DNA from: Oscillospiraceae bacterium
GTDB taxonomy: Bacteria; Bacillota; Clostridia; Oscillospirales; Oscillospiraceae
Direction of reading: 5' to 3'
Length of the DNA: 64,000 nt
Assembly: GCA_017515345.1 (NCBI GenBank)
Contig: JAFWFZ010000005.1
Location: 1-64,000 of the forward strand
In this document: piece after piece, positions 57,523 to 64,000 of the stretch
Numbering within the stretch: position 1 is the stretch's first letter
Layout of the letters: the number at the start of each line of letters is the position of its first letter
Position numbers and translations under genes: made by a program
Notes under the pieces: generated by a model
Seen by the model: only the letters and a program-made list of their open reading frames with translations
Database searches by the model: none
Told to the model about the DNA's origin: nothing

Positions 57523-58740
57523 ATGAAAAAGCTACTTGCGATCCTGCTGGCGCTCGTCCTGACCCTCGGCCTTGCAGCCTGCGGCGGAGGAGGCAGCGCG
57601 GCCCCCGACCCCAACAGCGGCGTCTACGAGGCGGTCTCCGCCGAGATGGCCGGCGTCTCCGTCGATGTGGACGACGTGTTTGAGAACGGCTTTTCCCTGG
57701 AGCTGAAGGACGGCGGCAAGGCTGTCTTCCACTACGACGGCAAGGACTACAACCTGAGGTGGTCCCTGAACGGCACGGCCTTTGAGGCCAAGGGCGCCGG
57801 CGCCACCCTGAACGGTACCCTCTCCGCAGGTGTTCTGGAGATCACCGACGTACTGGGCAGCGGCGTGAACATCACCCTGGTCGATCCCACCAAGGCGACG
57901 ACCACCCCCTCTGCGGAGCCCTCCTCCGAGCCCTCCGCCGAGCCGTCGGAGGAGCCCTCTCCCGCGGCGTCCCCCGCAGACGATGAAAAGGCAGGGTCCG
58001 ATGACGGCGGCAAGTCCTCCGAAGGCTCCGGCTCCGGCGGCTCCCTGAACGCGCCCGTCACCTCCCCCTCCGGCGAAAAGAGCGGGGAAGGCGTCAGCTT
58101 GACGAACGGGCTGGACGCCGAGATCCACAGTTTCTATATCAGCTCCCAGTCCAGCACGAGCTGGGGGGACCGGGTCAACGACAGCCGCATCCCCATCGGA
58201 CAGACCGTGACCTTCGACGGCTCCGTCCTTGTGGACGGCGACGCGACCTATGACGTCGCCGCGGTGGACGAGAACAAGCGGAACTACGACATCTACGACG
58301 TGGAGCTGGCCGCGGGCGACACCATCATCATCGCGGCGGACGGCGACGTGGCCACCGTCATCGTCAACGGCTCCAAGATCTTCACCGGAGAAGCCTACGA
58401 TCCCGACGACGAGGCCTACGTGACCGTGCAGAACAACCTGGACACCGAGATCCACAGCTTCTATGTCAGCTCTCCCTCCAGCGACAGCTGGGGCGAACGG
58501 GTCAATTCCTCGCACATCGCCGCGGGCGCCGCGCTGCGCCTCGATTCCTCCTGCCTGGTGGACGGCAACGGCTCCTACGATATCGCCGCGGTGGATGAGA
58601 ACAAAATGAACTACGACATCTACGGCGTGGAGCTGGCCGCGGGCGACACCATCGCCATCTCCGCGGACGGCGACGTGGCCACCATCACGGTAAACGGCTC
58701 CAGCGTCTACACCGGCGAGGCCTATATACCGGAGGAATGA
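57523..58740 (+). CDS. Lipoprotein with two tandem C-terminal repeats
   Basis: A 405-aa lipoprotein. The signal peptide is MKKLLAILLALVLTLGLAAC with lipobox LAAC. A first domain (about 30-125) precedes a Pro/Ser/Glu linker (about 130-180). Two 100-residue repeats follow (about 195-295 and 298-402): each has L-T/D-EIHSFY-SS-SS-SWG-RV, then DVAAVDENK-NYDIY-VELAAGDTI and DGDVAT-VNGS. The repeats are close enough to indicate a recent internal duplication. The domain family is not recognised. AAGGAGGATAACG precedes the ATG; a TATAAT lies at 57462-57467. Confidence 0.82.
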   Translation: MKKLLAILLALVLTLGLAACGGGGSAAPDPNSGVYEAVSAEMAGVSVDVDDVFENGFSLELKDGGKAVFHYDGKDYNLRWSLNGTAFEAKGAGATLNGTLSAGVLEITDVLGSGVNITLVDPTKATTTPSAEPSSEPSAEPSEEPSPAASPADDEKAGSDDGGKSSEGSGSGGSLNAPVTSPSGEKSGEGVSLTNGLDAEIHSFYISSQSSTSWGDRVNDSRIPIGQTVTFDGSVLVDGDATYDVAAVDENKRNYDIYDVELAAGDTIIIAADGDVATVIVNGSKIFTGEAYDPDDEAYVTVQNNLDTEIHSFYVSSPSSDSWGERVNSSHIAAGAALRLDSSCLVDGNGSYDIAAVDENKMNYDIYGVELAAGDTIAISADGDVATITVNGSSVYTGEAYIPEE

Positions 58741-58761
58741 GCCGCGGGGAAAGACAGGCTG

Positions 58762-59073
58762 AAAGCAGGGCGCACAAGGGCGCTCTCACTTAGGGATTCT
58801 GTTGCCGCAGCGGCACATTTATTTGTGAAATACAGCGTTGCAGGGGCTGGATATCCGTCAGGATGATCCGGCCCCTGCGCCTTGTCTTTCGCAAAAACTG
58901 CATCCGCTGCGGTGCACAGCAGTTTTTCGCTGGTTATTTTTCGTCTGAACGATCTGACCGGCACAGGGTCATCCTAGCGGATACCCTGTGCCGGTCGGGC
59001 AGTTGCGGCGGAAAAGAGCCGCGAAAAACCAATATAATCCTTAAGTGAGAGCGCCCAAAGTGTGCCCTGCTTT
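58762..59073. mobile_element. MITE-like element with terminal inverted repeats and internal hairpins
   Basis: The left end (58762-58798: AAAGCAGGGCGCAC, AA, GGGCGCTCTCACTTAGGGATT) and the inverted right end (59036-59073: AAAGCAGGGCACAC, TTT, GGGCGCTCTCACTTAAGGATT) match at about 33 of 36 positions. Inside are three hairpins: a 13-bp stem at 58840-58878, a 9-bp stem at 58893-58927, and a perfect 14-bp stem (GACCGGCACAGGGT) at 58956-58996. No protein is encoded. Size, long TIRs and lack of coding capacity fit a miniature inverted-repeat transposable element mobilised in trans. A structured RNA is the alternative. Confidence 0.75.
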
Positions 59074-59445
59074 TTTATCCGGATCAGCGGTACTCGGAGC
59101 CGCCCCTTCCGGGCGGAATCTTCTCCGCAGCAGGCGCGCTTTCACAGTCCGCGCCGCTTCCCCGAAAGCCGCGCGCAATCGACCGTTATCCCGAAAACTT
59201 GATCAAAACTTCTTTACTTTAGTTCGATGATATGGTAATATGCTGTCGTATTGTTGTTCTGCCGCGGCACAGGAAAAAGTCAGCAGCTTTGAACTGGCAA
59301 CGCACCCCATTGGAACGGCTGCTCCGGTATCTGAGGGGCGGAGAAAGCGGATGCTTTCCCCGTTGAACGCGTAAAGCCCGGTCCCTCGGGCGGGCGCTCC
59401 CGGCAGAAGGCGCAGCCAAAGAATAAAAAGGAGGATTTTGACCCG
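59074..59445 (+). other. Leader region of the amino-acid transporter operon
   Basis: This 370-base stretch has no convincing gene. A promoter lies at 59213-59241 and the remaining 200 bases form a GC-rich leader with several short inverted repeats, including CCCGGTCCCTCGGG near 59379 and CTCCCGGCAGAAG. It looks structured but does not match a riboswitch class I know. Confidence 0.45.
59213..59241 (+). promoter_or_regulatory. Promoter of the amino-acid transporter operon
   Basis: TTTACT, 17 bases, TAATAT. It implies a 5' leader of about 200 bases before the binding-protein gene. Confidence 0.6.
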
Positions 59446-60270
59446 ATGAAAAAGATGATTGCGATTCTCTTGGCTGTGGTGATGCTGCTCGCTCTCACGG
59501 CGTGCGGCAAGTCCGCTCCCAAAACCGACCCCGCCCCGGACGCCAGCGCATCCGCGCCGGCCAAAACCAGTTTTATCATGGGCATCGACCCGGAGTATCC
59601 CCCCTTCAGCTATCTCGGCGACGACGGCTCCTATACGGGCTTTGACGTGGAGGTCTGTCAGGCCGTCTGCGATTATCTGGGCTGGGAGCTGACCATTTTC
59701 GGCGTGAACTGGGATGAGAAGCTCGTGCAGCTCGATTCCAAGGAATGCGACTGCGTGTGGTCCGGCATGACGATCCTGGACAGCATGAAGGAAGCCGGAT
59801 ATGTGATCTCCGCGCCGTACTATGACAATACCCAGGTGCTCGTCGTCAAGGAGGACAGCGGCCTCAATTCCTCCGCTGATCTGGCCGGAAAGCTGGTAGC
59901 TGTCCAGCTCGGCACCTCCGGCGAAGCGCTGCTCGGCGGCGATCTCGCCGATCTCGCTTCCACCTTCGGCAACGTGATCACCTGCGACAGCTTCCTGAAA
60001 TGCTTCACGGAGCTGGCCGGCAACTCGGTGGACGCCGTATTCGTGGACCTGCCCGTCGCCGCGAGCTACACCGCGCAGCATGAGGGCTTCAAGATCATTG
60101 ACGAGCAGCTCGGCGCCGAGCAGTACGGCATCGCGTTCCGTTCCGGCGACAAGGAGCTGTGCGCCCAGGTCGAAAACGCCATTGCCGAGCTCGTCAAGAA
60201 CGGCACCTATAAGAAGATCGCCGAAAAATACCCCGATATCATCAACAATCTGCTGTTTTTGAACGACTGA
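59446..60270 (+). CDS. Amino-acid ABC transporter substrate-binding lipoprotein
   Basis: A 274-aa lipoprotein. The signal peptide MKKMIAILLAVVMLLALTACG has lipobox LTAC. The family-3 solute-binding fold starts at IMGIDPEYPPFSYLGDDGSYTGFDVEVCQAV, the amino-acid-binding signature, and continues with WDGMT-like CVWSGMTILDSMKEA and VAVQLGTSGEALLGGD. It captures a polar amino acid for the permease and ATPase downstream. The neighbouring racemase may hint at the ligand, but the sequence does not define it. Confidence 0.93.
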   Translation: MKKMIAILLAVVMLLALTACGKSAPKTDPAPDASASAPAKTSFIMGIDPEYPPFSYLGDDGSYTGFDVEVCQAVCDYLGWELTIFGVNWDEKLVQLDSKECDCVWSGMTILDSMKEAGYVISAPYYDNTQVLVVKEDSGLNSSADLAGKLVAVQLGTSGEALLGGDLADLASTFGNVITCDSFLKCFTELAGNSVDAVFVDLPVAASYTAQHEGFKIIDEQLGAEQYGIAFRSGDKELCAQVENAIAELVKNGTYKKIAEKYPDIINNLLFLND

Positions 60271-60315
60271 TCTTCCGCATCCCAGCCTGTTCTCCACAGA
60301 AATAACGGACCGGCG

Positions 60316-60354
60316 CCCGAAAGTGCCTTTCAGCGCTTTCGGGAGCTTGTCTTT
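60316..60354 (+). terminator. Intercistronic attenuating hairpin
   Basis: CCCGAAAGTGC pairs with GCGCTTTCGGG (one G-U) over 6 bases, followed by AGCTTGTCTTTT. Located between binding protein and permease, it would make the binding protein mRNA more abundant. Confidence 0.65.
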
Positions 60355-60430
60355 TCCGGCTCGCCGGAACGCCGACCGCACGTCCGTTTTCATCGAAGAA
60401 TGAAGAATCTTGATTAACGAGGTGCATTCC

Positions 60431-61078
60431 ATGTCGCTTCTGACGATGATCACCACAATGGCCGAGGGCCTGGGAAAAACCTGCGCCATTTTCTTTCTGA
60501 CGCTGCTGTTTTCCCTTCCGCTCGGGATGCTCGTGGCCCTGCTGCGCATGAGCAAAAACCGGATCGTTTCCTCCGTCACGCGTTTCGTCATCACCGTGCT
60601 GCGCGGCACGCCTCTGATGCTGCAGCTCCTGGCCGTGACCTACGGGCCCTATTATCTCTTTGGCTTCAGCGTTTCCCGCAATAAGCTGATCCCCGTGGTC
60701 ATCGCGTTTTCCATCAACTACGCCGCGTATTTCGCCGAGATCTACCGCGGCGGGATCGAATCCATCCCGGCCGGTCAGTATGAGGCCGCCGCGGTGCTGG
60801 GCTATACCAGGTTCCAGACGTTCCTGCGCATCGTGCTGCCGCAGGTCGTAAAGCGGATCATGCCCAGCGTGACGAACGAGGTGGTCACCCTGGTCAAGGA
60901 CACCTCCATCGCGTTCACGGTCTCATATCAGGAGATGTTCACCATCGGCAAGCAGATCGCGAACTCCCAGACCAGCTTTACGCCGTTCCTCATTGCCGGT
61001 GTGTTCTATTACGTGTTCAACCTGATCGTGGACCGGGTCATGGGCCGCATCGAAAAGTCCATGGATTACTACAAGTGA
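60431..61078 (+). CDS. Amino-acid ABC transporter permease
   Basis: A 215-aa HisM/GlnP-type permease. It has SLPLGMLVALLRMSKNRIVS and RGTPLMLQLLAVTYGPYYLFG near the N-terminus, NYAAYFAEIYRGGIESIPAGQYEAAAVLGYTRFQTF as the ATPase-contact region and a final helix before VDRVMGRIEKSMDYYK. About five membrane helices are expected. The ATG at 60431 follows GAGGTG. It works as a homodimer with the ATPase encoded 18 bases downstream. Confidence 0.95.
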   Translation: MSLLTMITTMAEGLGKTCAIFFLTLLFSLPLGMLVALLRMSKNRIVSSVTRFVITVLRGTPLMLQLLAVTYGPYYLFGFSVSRNKLIPVVIAFSINYAAYFAEIYRGGIESIPAGQYEAAAVLGYTRFQTFLRIVLPQVVKRIMPSVTNEVVTLVKDTSIAFTVSYQEMFTIGKQIANSQTSFTPFLIAGVFYYVFNLIVDRVMGRIEKSMDYYK

Positions 61079-61096
61079 GAAAGAGAGGAGACGCCT

Positions 61097-61876
61097 ATGC
61101 CAGAGATAAACAGGAACGATCCGTCCGCGGGGTCTTCTATCCTCGAGATCCGCGGACTGCAGAAAGCCTTTGGAGACTCCCCCGTACTGAAAGACATCTC
61201 CTTTTCCGTCAGCACCGGCAACGTCGTCACGATCATCGGGCCCTCCGGCTCCGGAAAATCGACGCTGCTGCGCTGCGCCTCCTTCCTTGAAACGGTCGAC
61301 GAAGGCGATATCCTGTACGACGGACAGTACGCCGTGAAAAGCGGGGTCTACGTGCCGAAGAAGGACCTGAACCGTTTCAGGATGCTCTTCGGGATGGTAT
61401 TTCAGAACTTCAATCTTTTCCCCCACTATTCGGTCATGAAAAACATCTGCGAGCCGCTCACGCTTCGGGGCATCGACAAGGAGGAGGCCAGGGAACGGGC
61501 CCTCTCCCTGCTGAAAAAGATGGGACTGGAGGGGAAGGAAAACGCCTATCCCTGCCAGCTCTCCGGCGGCCAGCAGCAGCGTGTGGCGATCGCCCGCGCC
61601 CTTGCCCCGGAGCCGGAGATCCTTTTCTTCGACGAGCCCACCAGCGCCCTCGATCCGGAGCTCACGGGAGAGGTCTTGAAGGTCATCCGGCAGCTGGCGG
61701 AGGACCACATGACCATGGTCGTGGTGACCCACGAAATGTCCTTTGCCCATGCGGTCAGCCACCGGGTGGTCTTTATGGACGGCGGATACATCGTTGAGGA
61801 GGGCAGCCCGGACCAGGTCTTCGTCAACCCGCAGTCGGAGCGCACAAAGCGTTTCCTGAGCAACTACAAGCAATGA
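61097..61876 (+). CDS. Amino-acid ABC transporter ATP-binding protein
   Basis: A 259-aa ATPase with Walker [11 protein letters not shown], signature [15 protein letters not shown], Walker [15 protein letters not shown] and the switch His in VVVTHEM. It belongs to the GlnQ/HisP group. An insert in the loop after Walker A ([20 protein letters not shown]) is typical of some clostridial members. It overlaps the racemase-like gene by ATGA. Confidence 0.96.
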   Translation: MPEINRNDPSAGSSILEIRGLQKAFGDSPVLKDISFSVSTGNVVTIIGPSGSGKSTLLRCASFLETVDEGDILYDGQYAVKSGVYVPKKDLNRFRMLFGMVFQNFNLFPHYSVMKNICEPLTLRGIDKEEARERALSLLKKMGLEGKENAYPCQLSGGQQQRVAIARALAPEPEILFFDEPTSALDPELTGEVLKVIRQLAEDHMTMVVVTHEMSFAHAVSHRVVFMDGGYIVEEGSPDQVFVNPQSERTKRFLSNYKQ

Positions 61877-62640
61877 CGGACGTTCGGTACGCGCTTCTCG
61901 ATCCCACGGGAAACCAGACCGTTCTGGTGGAGTCGCCGGTCCCCGCGGAGAGCCAGCCTCTGATCGCGGGACAGATCATGGAGCGGGAGCCGGACGCGGA
62001 ACAGGTGGGTTTTCTCTCCCCACGCCCCGACGGTGTTTCCATGCGTATGGCCGGAGGAGAATTCTGCGGCAACGCCGCCATGAGCGCCGCCGTTCTGTAC
62101 GCGATGGACCGCGGGATCCGGGAGGGCGTCATCCCCGTCGCCGTCTCCGGCACGCCGGAGCCCGTTTCGGTGCGCGTTTCCGGCCTTCCGGACGGATCCG
62201 TGCGCGGTACGGTGTCCATGCCCCTTCCGCTCTCTGTGAAGGAGGAGTCCTTCCCCGGCGGGAAGCGGTATCCGGTCGTGCGGTTCCACGGCATCTCCCA
62301 TGTGATCCTGGAATCCCCCCTCCCCCGAGCCGAGGCGGAGGCCGCCGCGCCGGTCTGGTGCGGTTATCTGGGCGCTGAATCCGTCGGGCTGATGATGTAC
62401 GACCGGGCAGCGAAAACGCTCGCGCCCCTCGTTTACGTCCCGGCCGCCGACACCCTGTTCTGGGAAAACTCGTGCGCCAGCGGCACCACGGCCGTCGGCG
62501 CGTTCCTGGCTGAAAAGGAGGGCGCTGTCTCCCTCTCCGTCCGGCAGCCCGGCGGAACGCTGCACATCGAGAGGACGGCGGGCGGCCTTTATCTGACCGG
62601 GACGGTCCGGTTCCGTTACCGGCGCACCGTGAGCCTCTGA
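61873..62640 (+). CDS. DapF-fold amino-acid racemase/epimerase-like protein
   Basis: A 255-aa protein of the diaminopimelate-epimerase fold. The two cofactor-independent catalytic cysteines are present: [11 protein letters not shown] (first half) and [11 protein letters not shown] (second half). It is shorter and more divergent than true DapF. Related DapF-like proteins include histidine racemases, for example those of metallophore pathways. Its ATGA coupling to an amino-acid ABC importer suggests that it racemises the imported amino acid or makes a D-amino acid. The substrate is unassigned. Confidence 0.85.
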   Translation: MTDVRYALLDPTGNQTVLVESPVPAESQPLIAGQIMEREPDAEQVGFLSPRPDGVSMRMAGGEFCGNAAMSAAVLYAMDRGIREGVIPVAVSGTPEPVSVRVSGLPDGSVRGTVSMPLPLSVKEESFPGGKRYPVVRFHGISHVILESPLPRAEAEAAAPVWCGYLGAESVGLMMYDRAAKTLAPLVYVPAADTLFWENSCASGTTAVGAFLAEKEGAVSLSVRQPGGTLHIERTAGGLYLTGTVRFRYRRTVSL

Positions 62641-62694
62641 GCCCGGGCGGCAGCTTCGCCCTTCCGGACGAAGCCGATCTTTGCGTGAAACTGC

Positions 62695-62722
62695 GATCCC
62701 CCGGAGCGTGCTCCGGGGGATC
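62695..62722 (+). terminator. Hairpin terminator after the racemase-like gene
   Basis: GATCCCCCGGAGC and GCTCCGGGGGATC form a perfect 13-bp stem with a 2-base loop. No long T-run follows. Confidence 0.6.
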
Positions 62723-62750
62723 GTTCCGTGTGAAAGGCCGCGGCCTAACC

Positions 62751-62779
62751 TTGACCGATCGCGCGTTCGGCTGTACAAT
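62751..62779 (+). promoter_or_regulatory. Promoter of the aldehyde dehydrogenase gene
   Basis: TTGACC, 17 bases, TACAAT, 32 bases before the start codon. Confidence 0.8.
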
Positions 62780-62811
62780 CCAGGCATGAGAACAGTAAGG
62801 AGGCGGCGCGT

Positions 62812-64000
62812 ATGTGGACGAAGGATACGATCCATGCCCTTGCGGAAAAACAGCGCACGTTTTTCAGAACGGGCGTGACGCTGGATGTGGACTGGCGGCT
62901 CCGGCAGCTCAAAAAGCTCCGGGCGGCGGTGCTCGCCCATGAGAAGGAGCTGACCGGGGCGCTGGCCGCCGACCTGGGGCGCAGCGAGGCCGAGGCGTAT
63001 TTCTGCGACGTGGGCAGCACGGTGCTGGAGCTGACGGAGGCCATCCGGGGGCTGCGTCGATGGGCGAAAACGGAGACGCACTTCAGCGGTCTGCATAATT
63101 TCCCCAGTCTCGTTACCCGGGTCTATAAGCTGCCCTACGGCATTTCGCTGATCATCAGCCCCTTCAACTTTCCCGTGCTGCTGTCCCTGGGCGTGCTCAC
63201 TGCCAGCATCGCCGGAGGCAATACGGCCGTCATCAAGGCGAGCTCCAAGTCCCCCGCGTGCACCGCGGCGCTGCAGCGGCTCATCTCCGGCACGTTCCCG
63301 GAGGAGTACGCGGCGGTGGTGGACGGCGGCCACGACACGGCGGACCTCTGTTTGGAGGAACGGTTCGACAAGATCTTTTACACCGGCTCCCCCGCCGTGG
63401 GCCGGCATGTGCTGGAGGCGGCGGCGAAAAACCTCACCCCCGCCGCGCTGGAGCTGGGCGGCGAGACCGGCAACTGGTGCGTGGTAAGGAAGGACGCCGA
63501 CCTCCGGGACGCCGCGCGGAAGATCGCCTTTTTCAAGCTCTGCAACAGCGGCCAGATCTGCATCGATATCAACCAGGTCGCCGTGGCGGAGGAGGCGGCG
63601 GAGGAGTTCCTCACCGCGCTGAAGGCGGAATTCACCCGGCAGATCGGGCCGGACGCGCTGAAAAATCCCGAGTATCCCCGACTCATAAGCGAAGCGGCCT
63701 GGGACAAATGCGCCCGGGAGGCGGAGGCATACCGGGACCGCATCGTCTATGGCGGCCGGGGGGACCGGGAGACGCTCCGCTTCCAGCCCACGGTCATCTG
63801 GCCGGTGGACGCGGACGAGCCCATCGTGCGGCATGAGCTGTTCTCGCCTCTCCTGCCCGTCGTCCCCTTCCCAGACGCGGAGGTGGACCGACTGATGGAC
63901 GTGATCGGCTCCCGGGAGCACGGTCTCGCCCTCTACCTGTTCACGCGGGACATCCGCTGGGCAAAGCGCGTCATGTCCACGCAGCAGTACGGCGGCGGCG
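62812..64000 (+). CDS. Aldehyde dehydrogenase (C-terminus cut by window edge)
   Basis: A partial protein of 396 codons, open to the right edge. It is an NAD(P)-dependent aldehyde dehydrogenase of the ALDH3 type. It has LIISPFNFPVLLSLGVLTASIAGGNTAVIKAS, the catalytic-Glu segment ALELGGETGNW and the catalytic cysteine in KLCNSGQICIDIN. ALDH3 enzymes oxidise medium-chain or aromatic aldehydes; the substrate here is not indicated. Where most family members have GKSP after the Glu, this one has ETGN. AAGGAGGCGGCGCGT precedes the ATG. Confidence 0.93.
   Translation, partial: MWTKDTIHALAEKQRTFFRTGVTLDVDWRLRQLKKLRAAVLAHEKELTGALAADLGRSEAEAYFCDVGSTVLELTEAIRGLRRWAKTETHFSGLHNFPSLVTRVYKLPYGISLIISPFNFPVLLSLGVLTASIAGGNTAVIKASSKSPACTAALQRLISGTFPEEYAAVVDGGHDTADLCLEERFDKIFYTGSPAVGRHVLEAAAKNLTPAALELGGETGNWCVVRKDADLRDAARKIAFFKLCNSGQICIDINQVAVAEEAAEEFLTALKAEFTRQIGPDALKNPEYPRLISEAAWDKCAREAEAYRDRIVYGGRGDRETLRFQPTVIWPVDADEPIVRHELFSPLLPVVPFPDAEVDRLMDVIGSREHGLALYLFTRDIRWAKRVMSTQQYGGG

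Noticed and set aside
59242..59445. Known riboswitch (cyclic di-GMP, glycine, lysine, SAM) before the transporter
   Set aside because: The conserved core sequences of these classes are absent or only loosely similar.
61864..63921. 685-aa minus-strand open frame
   Set aside because: It is antisense to the racemase-like and aldehyde dehydrogenase genes, both with conserved active-site motifs.
1..64000. tRNA, rRNA, prophage or complete insertion sequences
   Set aside because: None were seen on reading both strands. The only mobile-element signal is the MITE-like element at 58762-59073.

Overview
The window looks like chromosome of a strictly anaerobic, high-GC member of the Clostridia, most likely a gut Oscillospiraceae related to the Flavonifractor/Lawsonibacter/Intestinimonas group. 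The reasons are strong Firmicutes-type ribosome binding sites, many S-layer-homology (SLH) surface proteins, a glycyl radical enzyme with its activase, oxygen-labile Fe-S enzymes, BlaI/M56 and ECF modules, and a polyphenol-degradation gene set. No rRNA, tRNA, CRISPR array, prophage or complete transposon was seen. GC is high throughout except for bases 1-5060 and 49962-50609, which are visibly more AT-rich. The lineage call is inference.

Layout. 1-5060: a low-GC block with a nitrosative-stress operon (DUF1858 protein, unknown protein, bicupin, ferredoxin, hybrid cluster protein Hcp) divergent from a Crp/Fnr regulator. 5.2-15.7 kb: nitroreductase, DUF5714 protein, LysR, alpha/beta hydrolase, lipoprotein, SIMPL protein, XRE-TPR regulator, NmrA-like protein, siroheme-reductase-like protein and a leucine-rich-repeat SLH protein. 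15.9-19.4 kb: glycyl radical enzyme and activase. 19.5-22.3 kb: larE-larB-larC for the nickel-pincer cofactor, without larA. 22.4-26.2 kb: an oligopeptide/nickel-type ABC importer without a binding protein. 26.4-29.2 kb: BlaI and M56 sensor with two operators. 29.3-33.9 kb: DUF362 ferredoxin protein, TrkA-C membrane protein, acetyltransferase and an SLH polysaccharide deacetylase.

34-40.3 kb holds the most notable system: two DUF169 paralogues, an HxlR regulator, and a divergent four-gene operon whose families and order fit anaerobic phloroglucinol degradation (reductase, hydroxy-oxohexanoate dehydrogenase, ring cyclohydrolase, triacetate-cleaving BKACE enzyme). At 52.3-56.1 kb, a 2,4-diacetylphloroglucinol/phloretin-hydrolase-family enzyme sits with an AprA-like flavoprotein, an AprB-like ferredoxin and a LysR regulator. 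A plausible reading is that this second cluster releases phloroglucinol from flavonoid-type compounds and the first turns it into acetoacetate and acetoacetyl-CoA.

40.5-52.2 kb: SLH subtilisin-like protease, AlkD-like protein, an ATP-grasp/PHP/polysaccharide-deacetylase operon, an ECF sigma factor translationally coupled to a membrane-anchored serpin, a small AT-rich membrane protein and a lipoprotein. 56.1-64 kb: HU, an AlkZ-related protein, a repeat lipoprotein, a roughly 310-bp MITE-like element, an amino-acid ABC importer coupled to a DapF-like racemase, and an aldehyde dehydrogenase cut by the right edge.
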